Shown piece by piece: positions 25,537 through 35,361 of a DNA stretch of 64,000 nucleotides. Origin of the DNA: Streptomyces netropsis. Its GTDB lineage: Bacteria > Actinomycetota > Actinomycetes > Streptomycetales > Streptomycetaceae. The position numbers and the translations under genes were made by a program. The stretch lies in contig NZ_JACHJG010000002.1 of the NCBI RefSeq assembly GCF_014203545.1, positions 682,001 to 746,000 of the forward strand, written 5' to 3'. Under the pieces are notes generated by a model that did not search any database, was not told the origin of the DNA, and was given only the letters and a program-made list of their open reading frames with translations. Numbering within the stretch: position 1 is the stretch's first letter; each line of letters begins with the position of its first letter.

Positions 25537-26301
25537 ATGCCCCTTCTCGTCGGCACCTCGGGATGGCAGTACAAGGACTGGCGCGACGGCCTCTACCCGG
25601 CCGAGCTGCCGCAACGGCTGTGGCTCGAGGAGTACGCCCGGCGGTTCGCGACCGTGGAGAACAACAACGCCTTCTACCGGCTCCCCACCCCGGAGACCTT
25701 CGCCACCTGGCGTGACCGTACCCCGGAGGGGTTCGTCATGGCCGTCAAGGCGAGCCGCTATCTGACCCACATCAAGCGGCTGCGCGACCCCGAGGAACCG
25801 GTGGCGCGGCTGATGCGCCACGCCGCCGGGCTGGGGGACCGGCTCGGGCCCGTACTCCTGCAACTGCCGCCCACGCTCCGCGCCGACCCGGGCGCCCTGG
25901 ACACCGCCCTCGCCTGCTTCCCCGCCGGGACACGGGTGGCCGTCGAACCCCGGCACGCCTCGTGGTGGACCGACGAGGTGCGGGCCGTCCTGGAACACCG
26001 CGCGGCCGCGCTCTGCTGGGCGGACCACGACTCCCGGCCGGTGACCCCGCTGTGGCGCACGGCGGACTGGGGATATGTGCGATTCCACTGCGGCCGGGCC
26101 GAGCCGTGGCCACGCTACGGGCGCCAGGCCCTGACGAGCTGGGTGCGGCGCGTCACCGAGAACTGGCCCGACCGGGCCGACGTGTACTGCTACTTCAACA
26201 ACGACCACGGCGGCGCCGCCGTCCACGACGCCGCCGCCTTCGCGCGGGCGGCCGCCGGACAGGGGCGCACGGTCGGCCGCACGCCGACCGCGCACGGCTG
26301 A
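25537..26301 (+). CDS. DUF72 (YecE-like) protein
   Basis: 254 residues of the DUF72 TIM-barrel-like family, with the characteristic start VGTSGWQYKDWRDGLYP, the VKASRYLTHIKRL block, AVEPRHASWW and a DVYCYFNNDHGGAAV ending. Function is not established in the family. Not part of an obvious operon. Confidence 0.9.
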   Translation: MPLLVGTSGWQYKDWRDGLYPAELPQRLWLEEYARRFATVENNNAFYRLPTPETFATWRDRTPEGFVMAVKASRYLTHIKRLRDPEEPVARLMRHAAGLGDRLGPVLLQLPPTLRADPGALDTALACFPAGTRVAVEPRHASWWTDEVRAVLEHRAAALCWADHDSRPVTPLWRTADWGYVRFHCGRAEPWPRYGRQALTSWVRRVTENWPDRADVYCYFNNDHGGAAVHDAAAFARAAAGQGRTVGRTPTAHG

Positions 26302-26401
26302 ACGAGGCGTCAGGCGCCCCGCGCGGTCCGTTCCCCGGGTGCGCCGGGAGTTACCAGGGGGTGTGTGCACAGCGGTCCGGCGGGCACCGTACGGTGATCG
26401 A

Positions 26402-26893
26402 ATGACCCACGCCGTTGATGTTGTCGAAGCCGCCGCGATCGCCCTGCAGCAGGGCTCCTGGATCCCCAGTGGCGACGAGCGCGCCCTGGGCCAGGCGTTC
26501 TTCTCCCACCGTGCGGCGCTGGAGCAGCGCCTGCTGCCCGGCATGCCCGCGAGCCAGGACCCGCAGGGGTGGGTGACGCAGCACGTGCTGTGGCTCCAGG
26601 ACGCGGCCGCCCTCGCCGACCAACTCGTCGCCCAGTGGTACGCCTACCTGCCCGGCAGCTACATGACCGCGCTGCTCGCCGCCTACGCCGACCAGATCCG
26701 TCCTGCCCTCCCGCTCGCGGCCCGGTTGTACGAGTCGTGGGAGGCCGAGCGTCCCGAGCCGCTCACGCAGGAGACGGTCGCGTGGTGGGAGGAGTGGCAC
26801 CTGCCCGCCGCCGAGCGGAAGCAGCTCGACGAGCTGACCCACCGCACGATCATCATCGGGTCGGTGCTCGTCACGGCGGTGGGCGACAACTGA
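26402..26893 (+). CDS. Hypothetical helical protein
   Basis: 163 residues, helix- and tryptophan-rich (WVTQHVLWLQDAAALADQLV; EETVAWWEEWHLP-like), with no signal peptide or recognised domain. The ATG is the first codon that avoids running through the low-coding upstream gap. Length and codon use look like a real gene. Function unknown. Confidence 0.65.
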   Translation: MTHAVDVVEAAAIALQQGSWIPSGDERALGQAFFSHRAALEQRLLPGMPASQDPQGWVTQHVLWLQDAAALADQLVAQWYAYLPGSYMTALLAAYADQIRPALPLAARLYESWEAERPEPLTQETVAWWEEWHLPAAERKQLDELTHRTIIIGSVLVTAVGDN

Positions 26894-26929
26894 CCGGGGC
26901 CGGCCGCCCACCGCCGTGCACGACGGCCG

Positions 26930-27823
26930 TCAGCCGACGGGCAGCCGCGTCGCGGCGGGCGTCGCGGCGGGCGTCGCGGCGGGCGTCGCGGCGGGCGTCG
27001 CGATGGGCGTCGCGGGGGGCGCCACGGGCACCGGCTGGGAGAGCTCGGCGGGCACCCTCGAGCCCGGGGCGGTGAGCCCCGCGGCGCGTGCGGGCACGGG
27101 GACGGCCGCGAAGATCGCGTCCTGCTGCGCCTGGAGCTCCTTGGCCCGCTCCGGCGGGGTGCCGGGCAGGCGCTGCTCCTCGTAGATCTTGTGGGTGTCC
27201 AGCTGGGCCTTCTTGCTGGCCGGGGTGTGGAACTGCACCTCGTACGAGTGCCCCCACCGCGGCTCGCGCCAAGCGGAGTTGATGCCCTTGTACCCCTTGG
27301 GGCGGTCCCAGGTGTTGGACCACTTCACGGCGTCGTCGCCCCACGCGGACAGCAGGTTCGCGGCGAGGGTGACGCCGGAGGAGTACTTCCCGTCGGGCCA
27401 CTGCAAGGTGTAGCGCACCGAGTCCTTCATGGTGGCCAGAGCCTGGTTGACGGTCTGCCCCGGGGTTTCCTTCATCGATGTGGCGACCTTGCGCTTCAGC
27501 GAGTCCGGGGACTTCAGGCGCTGGTCGAAGCCGATCAGCTCGGCCTCGCTCAGGACGGCCGCCGCCCGCACGCGCGGGCTGATCTCCTTCTCGGCCTTCT
27601 CGGCCTGCTTCAGGAAGGCGTCCACGGCGTGGTTGTCGGCGGCGTTGAGCTCCAGCCCGTCCCCGTGCCAGCCGTCGTCGCGGGCGGTGCTCCTGCTCGT
27701 CCTGTCCGCTCCGCCCGCCGGGCCGGGCGCGGCCCACGCGGCCGTCGGCGCCATCCCGACACTCAGCGCCGCGGCCAGTGCGGCAGCCACCGCACCCCGA
27801 CGTCCCTTGACCAGCGTCTCCAT
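26930..27823 (-). CDS. Exported RelA/SpoT-like ATP nucleotide 3'-pyrophosphokinase
   Basis: 297 residues. A signal peptide (GAVAAALAAALSVGMAPTAAWA) precedes a catalytic domain resembling the RelA/SpoT synthetase fold: DSVRYTL corresponds to the DxxR motif, GYKGINSAW to the tyrosine G-loop, and YEVQFHTPASKKAQLDTH to the EVQ-H segment. Overall it matches the secreted ATP nucleotide 3'-pyrophosphokinase described from Streptomyces morookaensis, which moves pyrophosphate from ATP to the 3'-OH of purine nucleotides. No hydrolase domain or TGS/ACT domain is present. The C-terminus is a repeated ATPA tail encoded by a 12-bp tandem repeat. ATG 27823 has GGAAGGGAAG about 8 nt upstream. Confidence 0.85.
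   Translation of the reverse strand: METLVKGRRGAVAAALAAALSVGMAPTAAWAAPGPAGGADRTSRSTARDDGWHGDGLELNAADNHAVDAFLKQAEKAEKEISPRVRAAAVLSEAELIGFDQRLKSPDSLKRKVATSMKETPGQTVNQALATMKDSVRYTLQWPDGKYSSGVTLAANLLSAWGDDAVKWSNTWDRPKGYKGINSAWREPRWGHSYEVQFHTPASKKAQLDTHKIYEEQRLPGTPPERAKELQAQQDAIFAAVPVPARAAGLTAPGSRVPAELSQPVPVAPPATPIATPAATPAATPAATPAATRLPVG
26947..27018. repeat. 12-bp tandem repeat inside the pyrophosphokinase gene
   Basis: Unit GCGTCGCGGCGG, four perfect copies at 26947-26994 followed by two variant copies. On the minus strand it encodes ATPA/ATPI repeats near the C-terminus. In-frame units mean copy number could vary without a frameshift. Confidence 0.9.
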
Positions 27824-28076
27824 GGAGACTTCCCTTCCTGTCCCGCGTCCGGACCGTGTGCCGACCCGGCGCACGGATCCGCGCGCCGGGTCGGCAGCCG
27901 ATCAACGTGGGGGAGCGGCCATCGGTTCGCGGACCACCCCCGCCCCAGGGGCTATTTGACTCGATCACAACGGTCCAGGGCGAGAAATAGACGGCCGTAC
28001 GGGGACGTGGAGCCGTGCGGCGGGCCGGATACCTTGTGATCCGGCCCGCCCGGGCCCACCGAGGGAGGAGACGCAC

Positions 28077-28556
28077 ATGCGCAAGGCAGCGCAGTTCACG
28101 GGGGCGGCGTTCATCGTCGCCGTGTTGTTGACCGGCTGCGGTGGCGGCGGTGGCGGCGGTGACGCACAGACCGGCGACAAGCCGTCCGCGAGCGCCTCGG
28201 CAGGGACCTCGGGGAACGGCACCCCGGCGAAGGAGGGGGCGAGCGGATCCATCGACGGCGTCTACGCGGCGGCCCCGTCCGCCGACGGCGCGGTCGGCCT
28301 GTCCATCTCCCACGGCCGGGCCGCCCTCTACGCGGGCGGCGGCAAGCGCGTCTGCACGGGCACCGTCGGCGAGGGCACGGGGCCGGTGACCCTCACCCTC
28401 ACCTGCGACGACGGCAACACCGACCGGACCCGGGGCAAAGTCGAACGGTCGAGCGGCAAGACCGTCGTCGTCTCCTGGGAGTCCGGCAAGAAGGACACCT
28501 TCACCAGGACGGGCGCGGCGGCGGAACTCCCCGCACCGACCAAGCTCGGCGGCTGA
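28077..28556 (+). CDS. Small lipoprotein
   Basis: 159 residues with a lipobox (AVLLTGC, cysteine near residue 21) followed by a Gly/Ser/Ala-rich linker and a beta-rich C-terminal domain with two cysteines (VCTGTV and LTCDDG). ATG with GGGAGGAG 6 nt upstream. Probably membrane-anchored outside the cell. No family recognised. Confidence 0.8.
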   Translation: MRKAAQFTGAAFIVAVLLTGCGGGGGGGDAQTGDKPSASASAGTSGNGTPAKEGASGSIDGVYAAAPSADGAVGLSISHGRAALYAGGGKRVCTGTVGEGTGPVTLTLTCDDGNTDRTRGKVERSSGKTVVVSWESGKKDTFTRTGAAAELPAPTKLGG

Positions 28557-28571
28557 CCCGGCGCCCGTCGG

Positions 28572-29651
28572 CTAGGGCGAAGGGGTCGGGCCCTGCATGT
28601 GCTCACTGATCCACTGGAGCGGCCCCTCGCCCAGGCTCGGGACGTAGCTGCGGGCGCTGTGCTTGCCGCCCTCGATCACCCGGAGGCTGGTGTGGACCGG
28701 GCCCTTGCCGTACCGGGCCTGGAACTTCCGTACGTCCTTCAGTCGCTTGACCGGCTCCTTGGTGCCGACCTGGAAGGCCAGGTAGACGTCCGGGCCCTTC
28801 CTGTTGATCAGCTTCTGAGCCAGCTTCTGCGGGTTGTTCTCCTGCTTCTCCTTCTCGTGACCGGCCCACAGCGGGGAGTCCGGCACGATGTCCGGGCCGG
28901 ACGCGATCACGGCCTTGAAGCGGTCCGGGTACTTGAGGACGGCCTTCAGGCTCGCGAAGCCACCGGAGGAGGAGCCCATGAACGCCCAGCCGTCGCGTGA
29001 CTTCAGGGTCCGGAAGTTCTGCTTGACCAGGTTGGGGACGTCCTCGGTCAGCCAGGTGCCCATCTTCGCCTGGCCGGGGATGTCACTGCCGTCGTAGTAG
29101 TGCTTCTTGTCCGGGTTCAGGACCGGCATGACGAGGATGAAGGGCAGGCTCTTGCCTTCCTTCGACCACTTGGCGATGGACGACTCGAGCTTGCGTTTCG
29201 TCTCCTTCCAGTAGTTGCTCGGCCAGCCCGGGCCGCCGGGCAGGGCGACCATGACGGGGAAGCCGCTCCGGGCGTACTTCTTGTCGTGCAGGTACTGATC
29301 GGGCGCCCACACCCAGACGTCGCCGGTGAATCCGGACTTCTCGCCGTGCAGGGTCGTCCTGGCGATCTTCGTGCCGTCGTCGACGGTGTCGTCGATCGTG
29401 AAGGTCCTCTCGGGCCCGGTCGGCATCAGCGTGTCGGGGTTCACCTTCCCCGGAACGCCACGGGACTGCCCCTGGCCGAAGCTGATCGGGTCGCCCTTGT
29501 CGGTGAACGGAGGGATGTCGAAGTGGTCGAGCACGGGCCAGGCGACCAGCCCGAGGGTGGTGACGGACGCCACCGTGATGATCCAGCGTCTGGCGCGGAA
29601 GCGCGGGCGGCGGCCCTGGGGCGGCTGTGGGCCGTCGGGCGAGTGGGTCAT
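28572..29651 (-). CDS. Membrane-anchored esterase (alpha/beta hydrolase)
   Basis: 359 residues. One N-terminal helix (WIITVASVTTLGLVAWPVL) anchors an extracellular hydrolase of the esterase-D/Fes-like group. It has the oxyanion segment VALPGGPGWPSNYW, the nucleophile in FMGSSSGGFASL and the histidine in EGGKHSARSY. ATG 29651 was chosen; the frame runs further upstream without a ribosome site. Substrate unknown; mycolyl-transferase-like and feruloyl-esterase-like proteins share this layout. The 282-nt upstream gap is AT-rich at about 29735-29800, the likely promoter zone. Confidence 0.85.
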   Translation of the reverse strand: MTHSPDGPQPPQGRRPRFRARRWIITVASVTTLGLVAWPVLDHFDIPPFTDKGDPISFGQGQSRGVPGKVNPDTLMPTGPERTFTIDDTVDDGTKIARTTLHGEKSGFTGDVWVWAPDQYLHDKKYARSGFPVMVALPGGPGWPSNYWKETKRKLESSIAKWSKEGKSLPFILVMPVLNPDKKHYYDGSDIPGQAKMGTWLTEDVPNLVKQNFRTLKSRDGWAFMGSSSGGFASLKAVLKYPDRFKAVIASGPDIVPDSPLWAGHEKEKQENNPQKLAQKLINRKGPDVYLAFQVGTKEPVKRLKDVRKFQARYGKGPVHTSLRVIEGGKHSARSYVPSLGEGPLQWISEHMQGPTPSP

Positions 29652-29933
29652 CACATCACTCCGGATGATGGTGCTGCCCCGAAGGACATGGGCGGGTGTT
29701 CCGTCCATGTGGATGATCAAGCCCGCGCCGAGGTTCCGAAAATTCCACGTGGCGATCGCCACTGAATCTTCGAAAACACTCCGTATACCCGGATCATGCC
29801 GTCAAAAGCATGGGGACGCCATCAGATGGCACCCCATCCCCACCCGATGCCCAGCCCATCCCTACCCATGACCGCGTCAGGATCACCCGCGTCAGGAGCG
29901 GCGCCGCCCGATGCCTTGCGGCACAGACATCTC

Positions 29934-31130
29934 TCACCGACGTCCCGGCGCGGCGAAGAGTTCCCCGCGCCACCGCCCGACCGGGGACGACACAGGGGAC
30001 GGGACGGGGGACGGAACGGTACGCATCAGCCGCACGTTCTCGCCGGCCGCGTGGGCGACGCGCACGGTCGCGCCCGTACGCGCCGCCTCGTACACGGCGA
30101 GCGCGGTGCGCAGCGCCTCGCGACCGGCCGGGCCGTCGACGGCCGGGGGCCGGCCGTCGGCGACCGCGTCGCAGAAGTCCAGCAGCTGCTCCCCGTGCGG
30201 GCCGCGCAGCAGACCGCAGCTGTCACGCTCCTGCGCGGCCGTGGCCGGGTGGCGGAGGTCGGCCTGGTTGCCCGCCTGGTACGCCCCCTCCGCGAGGGTG
30301 TCCGTCTCCGCGTCGGCGGCGTGGAAGTAGACGAGTTCGTCGTTGTCGATGACGGCCGAGCCCCGGTCGCCGTGCACCGCCAGCCGCGTCGTACGGCCGG
30401 GGAAGGCGGCCGTGGTGGTGAGCAGGGAGGTCAGCGCGCCGCTCGCGTGGCGCAGGCTGGCGGTGACGACGTCCTCGACGCCGATGCCGGTGTGGCCGAG
30501 CAGCGCGGTGTGCGCCTTGACCTCCACGACCGGGCCGAGCAGCCACTGGACGAGGTCGAGCGAGTGCACCCCCTGGTTGATCAGGGCCCCGCCACCGTCC
30601 AGTGCCAGAGTGCCCCGCCAACCGTCCGACGCGTAATAGGACCGGCCGTGCCACAGCGGGACCTCCACCGAGGCCGAGGTCGGGGTGCCGAGCTCACCGG
30701 CTTCGAGGGCGTCCCGCACGACGCGCGAGGCGAGGTCGAAGCGGCGCTGGCTCATGACGGCGAGCACCCGGTCCGCCTGCCGGGCGGCCTCGATCAGCTG
30801 GTCCGCGGCCCGCACCGACACGTCGATGGGCTTCTCCACCATCACGTGCTTGCCCGCGGCGAGGGCCGCCCTGCCCAGCTCGGCGTGCAGCCCGCTGGGG
30901 GTGCACACCGACACCGCGTCGATGTCGTCGCGCGCCAGCAGCGACGCCACGTCGGTCGACTCGCAGCCGGTCTCGGCCGCGGCCTGCCGGGCGCTCTCAC
31001 TGTCGCGGGACGAGGAGGCCATCGCCACCAGTCGCGCGCGCCCGGCCAGCGGTGGATAGGAGGTCAGGACCCGGGCCTGCAGACGTCCTATGACGCCGCA
31101 TCCGATGATGCCGAAGCGCAGCTCGCTCAC
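29934..31130 (-). CDS. Gfo/Idh/MocA family oxidoreductase
   Basis: 398 residues. The N-terminal Rossmann motif is FGIIGCGVIGRLQAR; the family EKP motif (KHVMVEKPIDVS) and the catalytic-region GGGALINQGVHSLDL are present. It typically oxidises or reduces a sugar or inositol carbon with NAD(P). GTG 31130 has GGGAGG 5 nt upstream. The C-terminus carries a short SPVPSPVSSPV repeat, probably a disordered tail. Confidence 0.9.
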   Translation of the reverse strand: MSELRFGIIGCGVIGRLQARVLTSYPPLAGRARLVAMASSSRDSESARQAAAETGCESTDVASLLARDDIDAVSVCTPSGLHAELGRAALAAGKHVMVEKPIDVSVRAADQLIEAARQADRVLAVMSQRRFDLASRVVRDALEAGELGTPTSASVEVPLWHGRSYYASDGWRGTLALDGGGALINQGVHSLDLVQWLLGPVVEVKAHTALLGHTGIGVEDVVTASLRHASGALTSLLTTTAAFPGRTTRLAVHGDRGSAVIDNDELVYFHAADAETDTLAEGAYQAGNQADLRHPATAAQERDSCGLLRGPHGEQLLDFCDAVADGRPPAVDGPAGREALRTALAVYEAARTGATVRVAHAAGENVRLMRTVPSPVPSPVSSPVGRWRGELFAAPGRR

Positions 31131-31482
31131 GCGGCCTCCCCTGTCGTGGGTCCTGTGGTGCGCCGTGGTCCCGCGCCCCGCCGGGGTGCGGACGAAGACG
31201 GGCCGGACGGCTCCCGCCGGGTCCGGACGGGGGGTGTGATGGGGGGTTCTCCGGAACTCCGGCCCGACAAGCGATGTCGGACCGGCGGTAACCCGGCAGG
31301 AGCCGTGCTCGCAGTATCGGCGGGCGCGCCGACGGGCCGCATCTGACACACGACCTGCGCCGGACAGGGAACGCGGACCCCTCGATGATCGTCATGACCA
31401 GTGACGCGGGCATTGTGCACGAGCGCGGACGCTCGGGCATCAGTCGCACGACTGGTGAACTGACGAAGGGAGCCCCGATCTC
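31131..31482. other. 352-nt divergent intergenic region
   Basis: No gene is visible between the oxidoreductase and the LuxR-type regulator. A 6-bp inverted repeat CAGTCG-CA-CGACTG (31441-31454) lies about 30 nt upstream of the regulator start and could be an autoregulatory site, though the evidence is weak. Confidence 0.3.
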
Positions 31483-34257
31483 ATGGTCCTGGGGCGGGAG
31501 CGGGAACGGAACGAGCTGGCTGCCCTGCTCGACGACGCGCGCGAGGGGCTCAGCCGTGCCCTGGTCGTGCGCGGACCGGCGGGCATCGGCAAGAGCACGC
31601 TCCTCGACGACCTGGTGGACGCCGCGCAGCCGGATGTACGGGTGCTGCGCGCGGTCGGCGTCGAGAGCGAGGTCGAGCTGCCCTTCGCCGGGCTGCACCA
31701 GGTGCTGCGGCCGCTGCTGCCCGGTCTGGACCGGCTCCCGGCGCCGCAGGCCGGGGCGCTGCGCGCGGTGTTCGGCCTGGAGACCACCTCGGCCGACCGG
31801 TTCCTGGTGGCCCTGGCCGTGCTGACGCTGCTGTCGGACGCCTGCGAGGAGGCCCCGGCTCTGGTGCTCGTCGACGACGCGCACTGGCTGGACCCGGCGT
31901 CCGCCGAGGCCCTCGTCTTCGTGGCCCGGCGGCTCGAGGCGGAGGGCCTGGCCATGGTCTTCGCCATACGCACCGGCGCCGGGCGCTTCGACGCGCCCGG
32001 CGTCCCCGACCTGCACCTCGGGCCGCTGCCCGGCGAAGTGGCCGAACAGCTGCTGGAGCGCTCGGCACCGGAGGCGGTCCGCTCGGTGCGGCTGCGGTTG
32101 CTGAGCGAGGCGGGCGGCAACCCCCTCGCCCTGCGCGAACTGCCCGCCGCCCTGGACCCCGACCAGCTCAGCGGCAGCGCCGCGCTCCCCGAGTGCCTCC
32201 CGCTCAACGACCGGCTGCAGCAGATCTACCACAGCCGCCGGGCGGAACTCCCGGCCCGGTACAGCGATGTGCTCCTGCTCGCGGCGGTCGAGAACGACGG
32301 GGATCTCGCCGCGATCCTCCGCGCCGGAGGCGACCCGGACGCCGCGATCGCCGGGCTGTCCGCCGCGGCCGCGGCCGGGCTGATCGACCTCGGCGAGCAG
32401 CGGGTGCTCTTCACCCACCCGCTGATCCGCTCCGCCACCTACCAGGCGGCCTCCCTCACCGAACGCCGCGCCGCGCACCTCGCGCTGGCCCACGCCATGG
32501 ACGAGGAGGACGAACGGCGGGTCTGGCACCTGGCGGCGGCCACCATCGGTACGGACGACACGGTCGCCGGCCTGATGGCCACGCTCGCCGACCGCTCCCG
32601 CCGGGCCGGCGGGGCGACCACCGCCAGCCGCGCGCTGCGCCGCGCCGCCGCTCTCGCCTCCTCGCCCCGGGTCCGGGCCCGGTGGCTGATCGACGCCGCC
32701 GAGTGCGCCTGGACCGCCGCGGAACCCTCACAGGCCACGGCCCTGCTCGACGAAGCGGAATCCCTGACCTCGACCCCGGAGCTACGGGCCCGCTCCGCCC
32801 AGGTGCGCGGAGCCATCACCCATGCCAGCAGCGACCCGGCCATCGCCTGCCGCACGCTGATGGACGGGGCCCGCCTCGTCCTGGAGAGCGACGCGCTGCT
32901 CGCCGGGGAGATGCTGGTGATGGCCGCCCGCTCCGCGTGGGTGGCGAACACCCCGCGCCAACTGGGCGAGATAGCCGCGCTCCTCGACCGCAGCGACCGC
33001 GCCACCAGCGGAGTGAGCGACCACTTCATGGCACAGCTGCGCTGGCTGCGCAGTCTCGCACCGGAGCAGACGCCGATCGCCGTCCCGTGGAGCCACACCC
33101 CCCAGGCGTCCGCCGCCCGGGTCCCGGCGTGGCTGTCCTCCACGGACCCCAAACCCTGGGTGTGGCCCCCGGTCTTCCTGCCGCACATGATGGGCGACAC
33201 CGCCACCACGCTCGACGCCTACCAACGCGCCGTCGACACCCTGCGCAGGAACGGCGCGGTGGGCGCCCTGCCGATGTCCGTCGCCCCGCTCGTCGCGCTG
33301 CAGCTCATCACCGGCCAGTGGACCGTGGCCATGGCGAACGGGGCGGAGGCGCTGTTCCTCGCCGACGAGACCGGCCAGCTCGGGGCGGCTTCCCATCTGC
33401 GCGCCATGCTTGCCTGGATCGCCGCCGCCCGCGGCGACAGCGAGCGCTGCCGGGAGCTCGCCGCGGAATCCCTGGCGATCTCCGTGCCGCGGCGCATCGC
33501 CTCCTCGATCGCCGTCTCGCACTGGGCACTCGGGCTCAACGCCCTCGCCGAGCGCAAGGCCCCCACCGCGGCCCGGCTGCTGCGCGAGGTCGTCACCCCC
33601 GGCGCCCCCGCCGAGCACTTCATGATGGGCTGGCTCGTCCTGCCGGACCTCGTCGAGGCGTCCCTGCGCGCCGGACAGGTGGAGGAGGCACGCCGGGCGC
33701 TCAAGGAGTTCGAGTGCCAGGCGATCCCCGCGCGGCTGCCGGAACTCCGGGCGACGTGGCTGCGGTGCCGTGCCCTCCTCGCGCCGGACGACGAGGCGGA
33801 CGCCCTGTTCGGCGCGGCCCTGGACGCCCCCGCCGCGTCGGCCTTCGACACCGGCCGCACCCATCTGCTGTACGGGGAGTGGCTGCGCCGCGTGCGCCGC
33901 ATCAAGGACGCCCGGGAGCACCTGCACCAGGCGGTGTCCTCCTTCTCCCTGGTCGGGGCCGAGCCGTGGGCGGACACGGCACGGCACGAACTGCGCGCGG
34001 CCGGCGAGCTGTTGGAGGAACCCGGCACCGACACGGGCGAGGCGTGGAGCGCGCTGACGCCCCGCGAGCGGCAGATCGTCCGCCTCGTCGCCCAGGGCAT
34101 GAGCAACAGCGACATCGCGGCGCAACTGTTCCTCAGCCCGCGCACCGTGGGGTACCACCTGTACAAGGTGTTCCCCAAGCTCGGTCTGACCTCGCGCAGT
34201 CAGCTGCACGGGCGGAGCGTGCCACCCGGCGGGCGGGCCGTCGGCGGGGCGCTGTGA
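31483..34257 (+). CDS. LuxR-family ATP-binding regulator (LAL type)
   Basis: 924 residues. An N-terminal AAA/NB-ARC-like module (Walker A GPAGIGKST near residue 32; Walker B-like ALVLVDDAHWLD near 130), a long helical/TPR-like middle and a C-terminal LuxR helix-turn-helix (LTPRERQIVRLVAQGMSNSDIA, then SPRTVGYHLYKVF). LAL proteins are often pathway activators in streptomycetes, but no biosynthetic cluster is directly adjacent; the plus-strand cluster ends 8 kb upstream. Start ATG with AAGGGAG upstream. Confidence 0.92.
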   Translation: MVLGRERERNELAALLDDAREGLSRALVVRGPAGIGKSTLLDDLVDAAQPDVRVLRAVGVESEVELPFAGLHQVLRPLLPGLDRLPAPQAGALRAVFGLETTSADRFLVALAVLTLLSDACEEAPALVLVDDAHWLDPASAEALVFVARRLEAEGLAMVFAIRTGAGRFDAPGVPDLHLGPLPGEVAEQLLERSAPEAVRSVRLRLLSEAGGNPLALRELPAALDPDQLSGSAALPECLPLNDRLQQIYHSRRAELPARYSDVLLLAAVENDGDLAAILRAGGDPDAAIAGLSAAAAAGLIDLGEQRVLFTHPLIRSATYQAASLTERRAAHLALAHAMDEEDERRVWHLAAATIGTDDTVAGLMATLADRSRRAGGATTASRALRRAAALASSPRVRARWLIDAAECAWTAAEPSQATALLDEAESLTSTPELRARSAQVRGAITHASSDPAIACRTLMDGARLVLESDALLAGEMLVMAARSAWVANTPRQLGEIAALLDRSDRATSGVSDHFMAQLRWLRSLAPEQTPIAVPWSHTPQASAARVPAWLSSTDPKPWVWPPVFLPHMMGDTATTLDAYQRAVDTLRRNGAVGALPMSVAPLVALQLITGQWTVAMANGAEALFLADETGQLGAASHLRAMLAWIAAARGDSERCRELAAESLAISVPRRIASSIAVSHWALGLNALAERKAPTAARLLREVVTPGAPAEHFMMGWLVLPDLVEASLRAGQVEEARRALKEFECQAIPARLPELRATWLRCRALLAPDDEADALFGAALDAPAASAFDTGRTHLLYGEWLRRVRRIKDAREHLHQAVSSFSLVGAEPWADTARHELRAAGELLEEPGTDTGEAWSALTPRERQIVRLVAQGMSNSDIAAQLFLSPRTVGYHLYKVFPKLGLTSRSQLHGRSVPPGGRAVGGAL

Positions 34258-34312
34258 CCAACACCGCGTTCCCGCTCGCGCAGATGTTCGCCCAGGCGGG
34301 GGGATCATGTGG

Positions 34313-34343
34313 GTCGGAGCCCACCAGGGGGGTGCGCTCCGAC
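34313..34343 (+). terminator. Candidate hairpin after the LAL regulator
   Basis: GTCGGAGC pairs with GCTCCGAC around a CACC/GGTG inner stem with one mismatch, 56 nt after the regulator's stop and just before the next gene. Imperfect terminator, or an element in the leader of the next gene. Confidence 0.4.
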
Positions 34344-34367
34344 CGATAGAGGGGACTGCGTACGTTC

Positions 34368-35306
34368 ATGTCACGACACCGAATACCCACGCCTGCCCGC
34401 GGAGCCCTGTCCGCCGCCCTGGCCGTGGGAGTGCTCGTGCCGCCGGTCGTCGGCGCGGCGCCGGCCGCCGCCGCGACACCTCGGGTGAGCTGCACCTCGG
34501 ACAAGGACGGGCTCGCCGCCAAGCTCTCCAAGGACATCACCGCGGCACTGAGCGGCCGGTCCGCCACCACCGCGGTCTCCCTGCGCGACCAGGGGACGAA
34601 CACCGTCTGCACCCTGCGCGACGCCGACCGGTTCGACTCCGCGAGCACGGTGAAGGTGACCGTCCTCGCCGCCCTGCTGTGGGACGCGAAGAAGACGGAA
34701 CGACGGCTGACCGAGCGCGAGTCCGGCCTCGCCACGGCGATGATCACCAAGTCCGACAACGACGCCACGAGCGCGCTGTGGAAGCAGCTCGGGGCGAGCA
34801 AGGTCAAGGCGTTCCTCAAGGCCGCGGGCATGAGCCGGACCGTGCCCGGCGATGGCGGCTACTGGGGACTCACCCAGATCACCGCGGGTGACGAGCAGAA
34901 GCTGATGGGCCATCTGGTGCCGCGCCCCGGCCAGAAGTCGGTGCTGAGCGAGGCCGCGCGCGCGTACATCCTCAAGCTGATGGGGATGGTCATACCGTCC
35001 CAGCGCTGGGGCACCTCGGCCGGAGCGCCGAGTACGGTGAAGATCCAGGTGAAGAACGGCTGGCTGTCCCGCGCGACGCACGGCTGGCGCGTCCACAGCC
35101 TCGGGGCCTTCACCGGCGGCGGTCGCAACTACACCATGACGGTGCTCACGCACGACAACCGCACCATGGACGACGGCGTCGCCACGATCCAGGCCGTCGC
35201 CAAGGCGATCCACAAGAACCTCAACCCGGCCACGCTCAAGGCGTCCGGCACCTACGCCCCGACCGGCAGCCCGCAGGAGATCATGCCGCCGCTGCCGCGC
35301 GGCTAG
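34368..35306 (+). CDS. Exported class A beta-lactamase-like serine hydrolase
   Basis: 312 residues with a signal peptide (LSAALAVGVLVPPVVGAAPA). Active-site motifs are STVK (SxxK) and SDN (KSDNDATSALW), but the third motif reads VKNGW instead of KTG, and the omega-loop glutamate segment is not obvious. A penicillin-binding or D,D-peptidase-like role is therefore as likely as antibiotic hydrolysis. The C-terminus ends in a short Pro-rich tail. Confidence 0.8.
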   Translation: MSRHRIPTPARGALSAALAVGVLVPPVVGAAPAAAATPRVSCTSDKDGLAAKLSKDITAALSGRSATTAVSLRDQGTNTVCTLRDADRFDSASTVKVTVLAALLWDAKKTERRLTERESGLATAMITKSDNDATSALWKQLGASKVKAFLKAAGMSRTVPGDGGYWGLTQITAGDEQKLMGHLVPRPGQKSVLSEAARAYILKLMGMVIPSQRWGTSAGAPSTVKIQVKNGWLSRATHGWRVHSLGAFTGGGRNYTMTVLTHDNRTMDDGVATIQAVAKAIHKNLNPATLKASGTYAPTGSPQEIMPPLPRG

Positions 35307-35361
35307 GGCCTGCACCCGCCACCGGATCCCATCGATCAGTTGCCGCCTGCCGCCTGCCGCC

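Noticed and set aside
26947..27018. CRISPR-like short repeats
   Set aside because: 12-bp direct repeats without spacers, within a coding region. The 10-bp repeats at 52951 also lack spacers.
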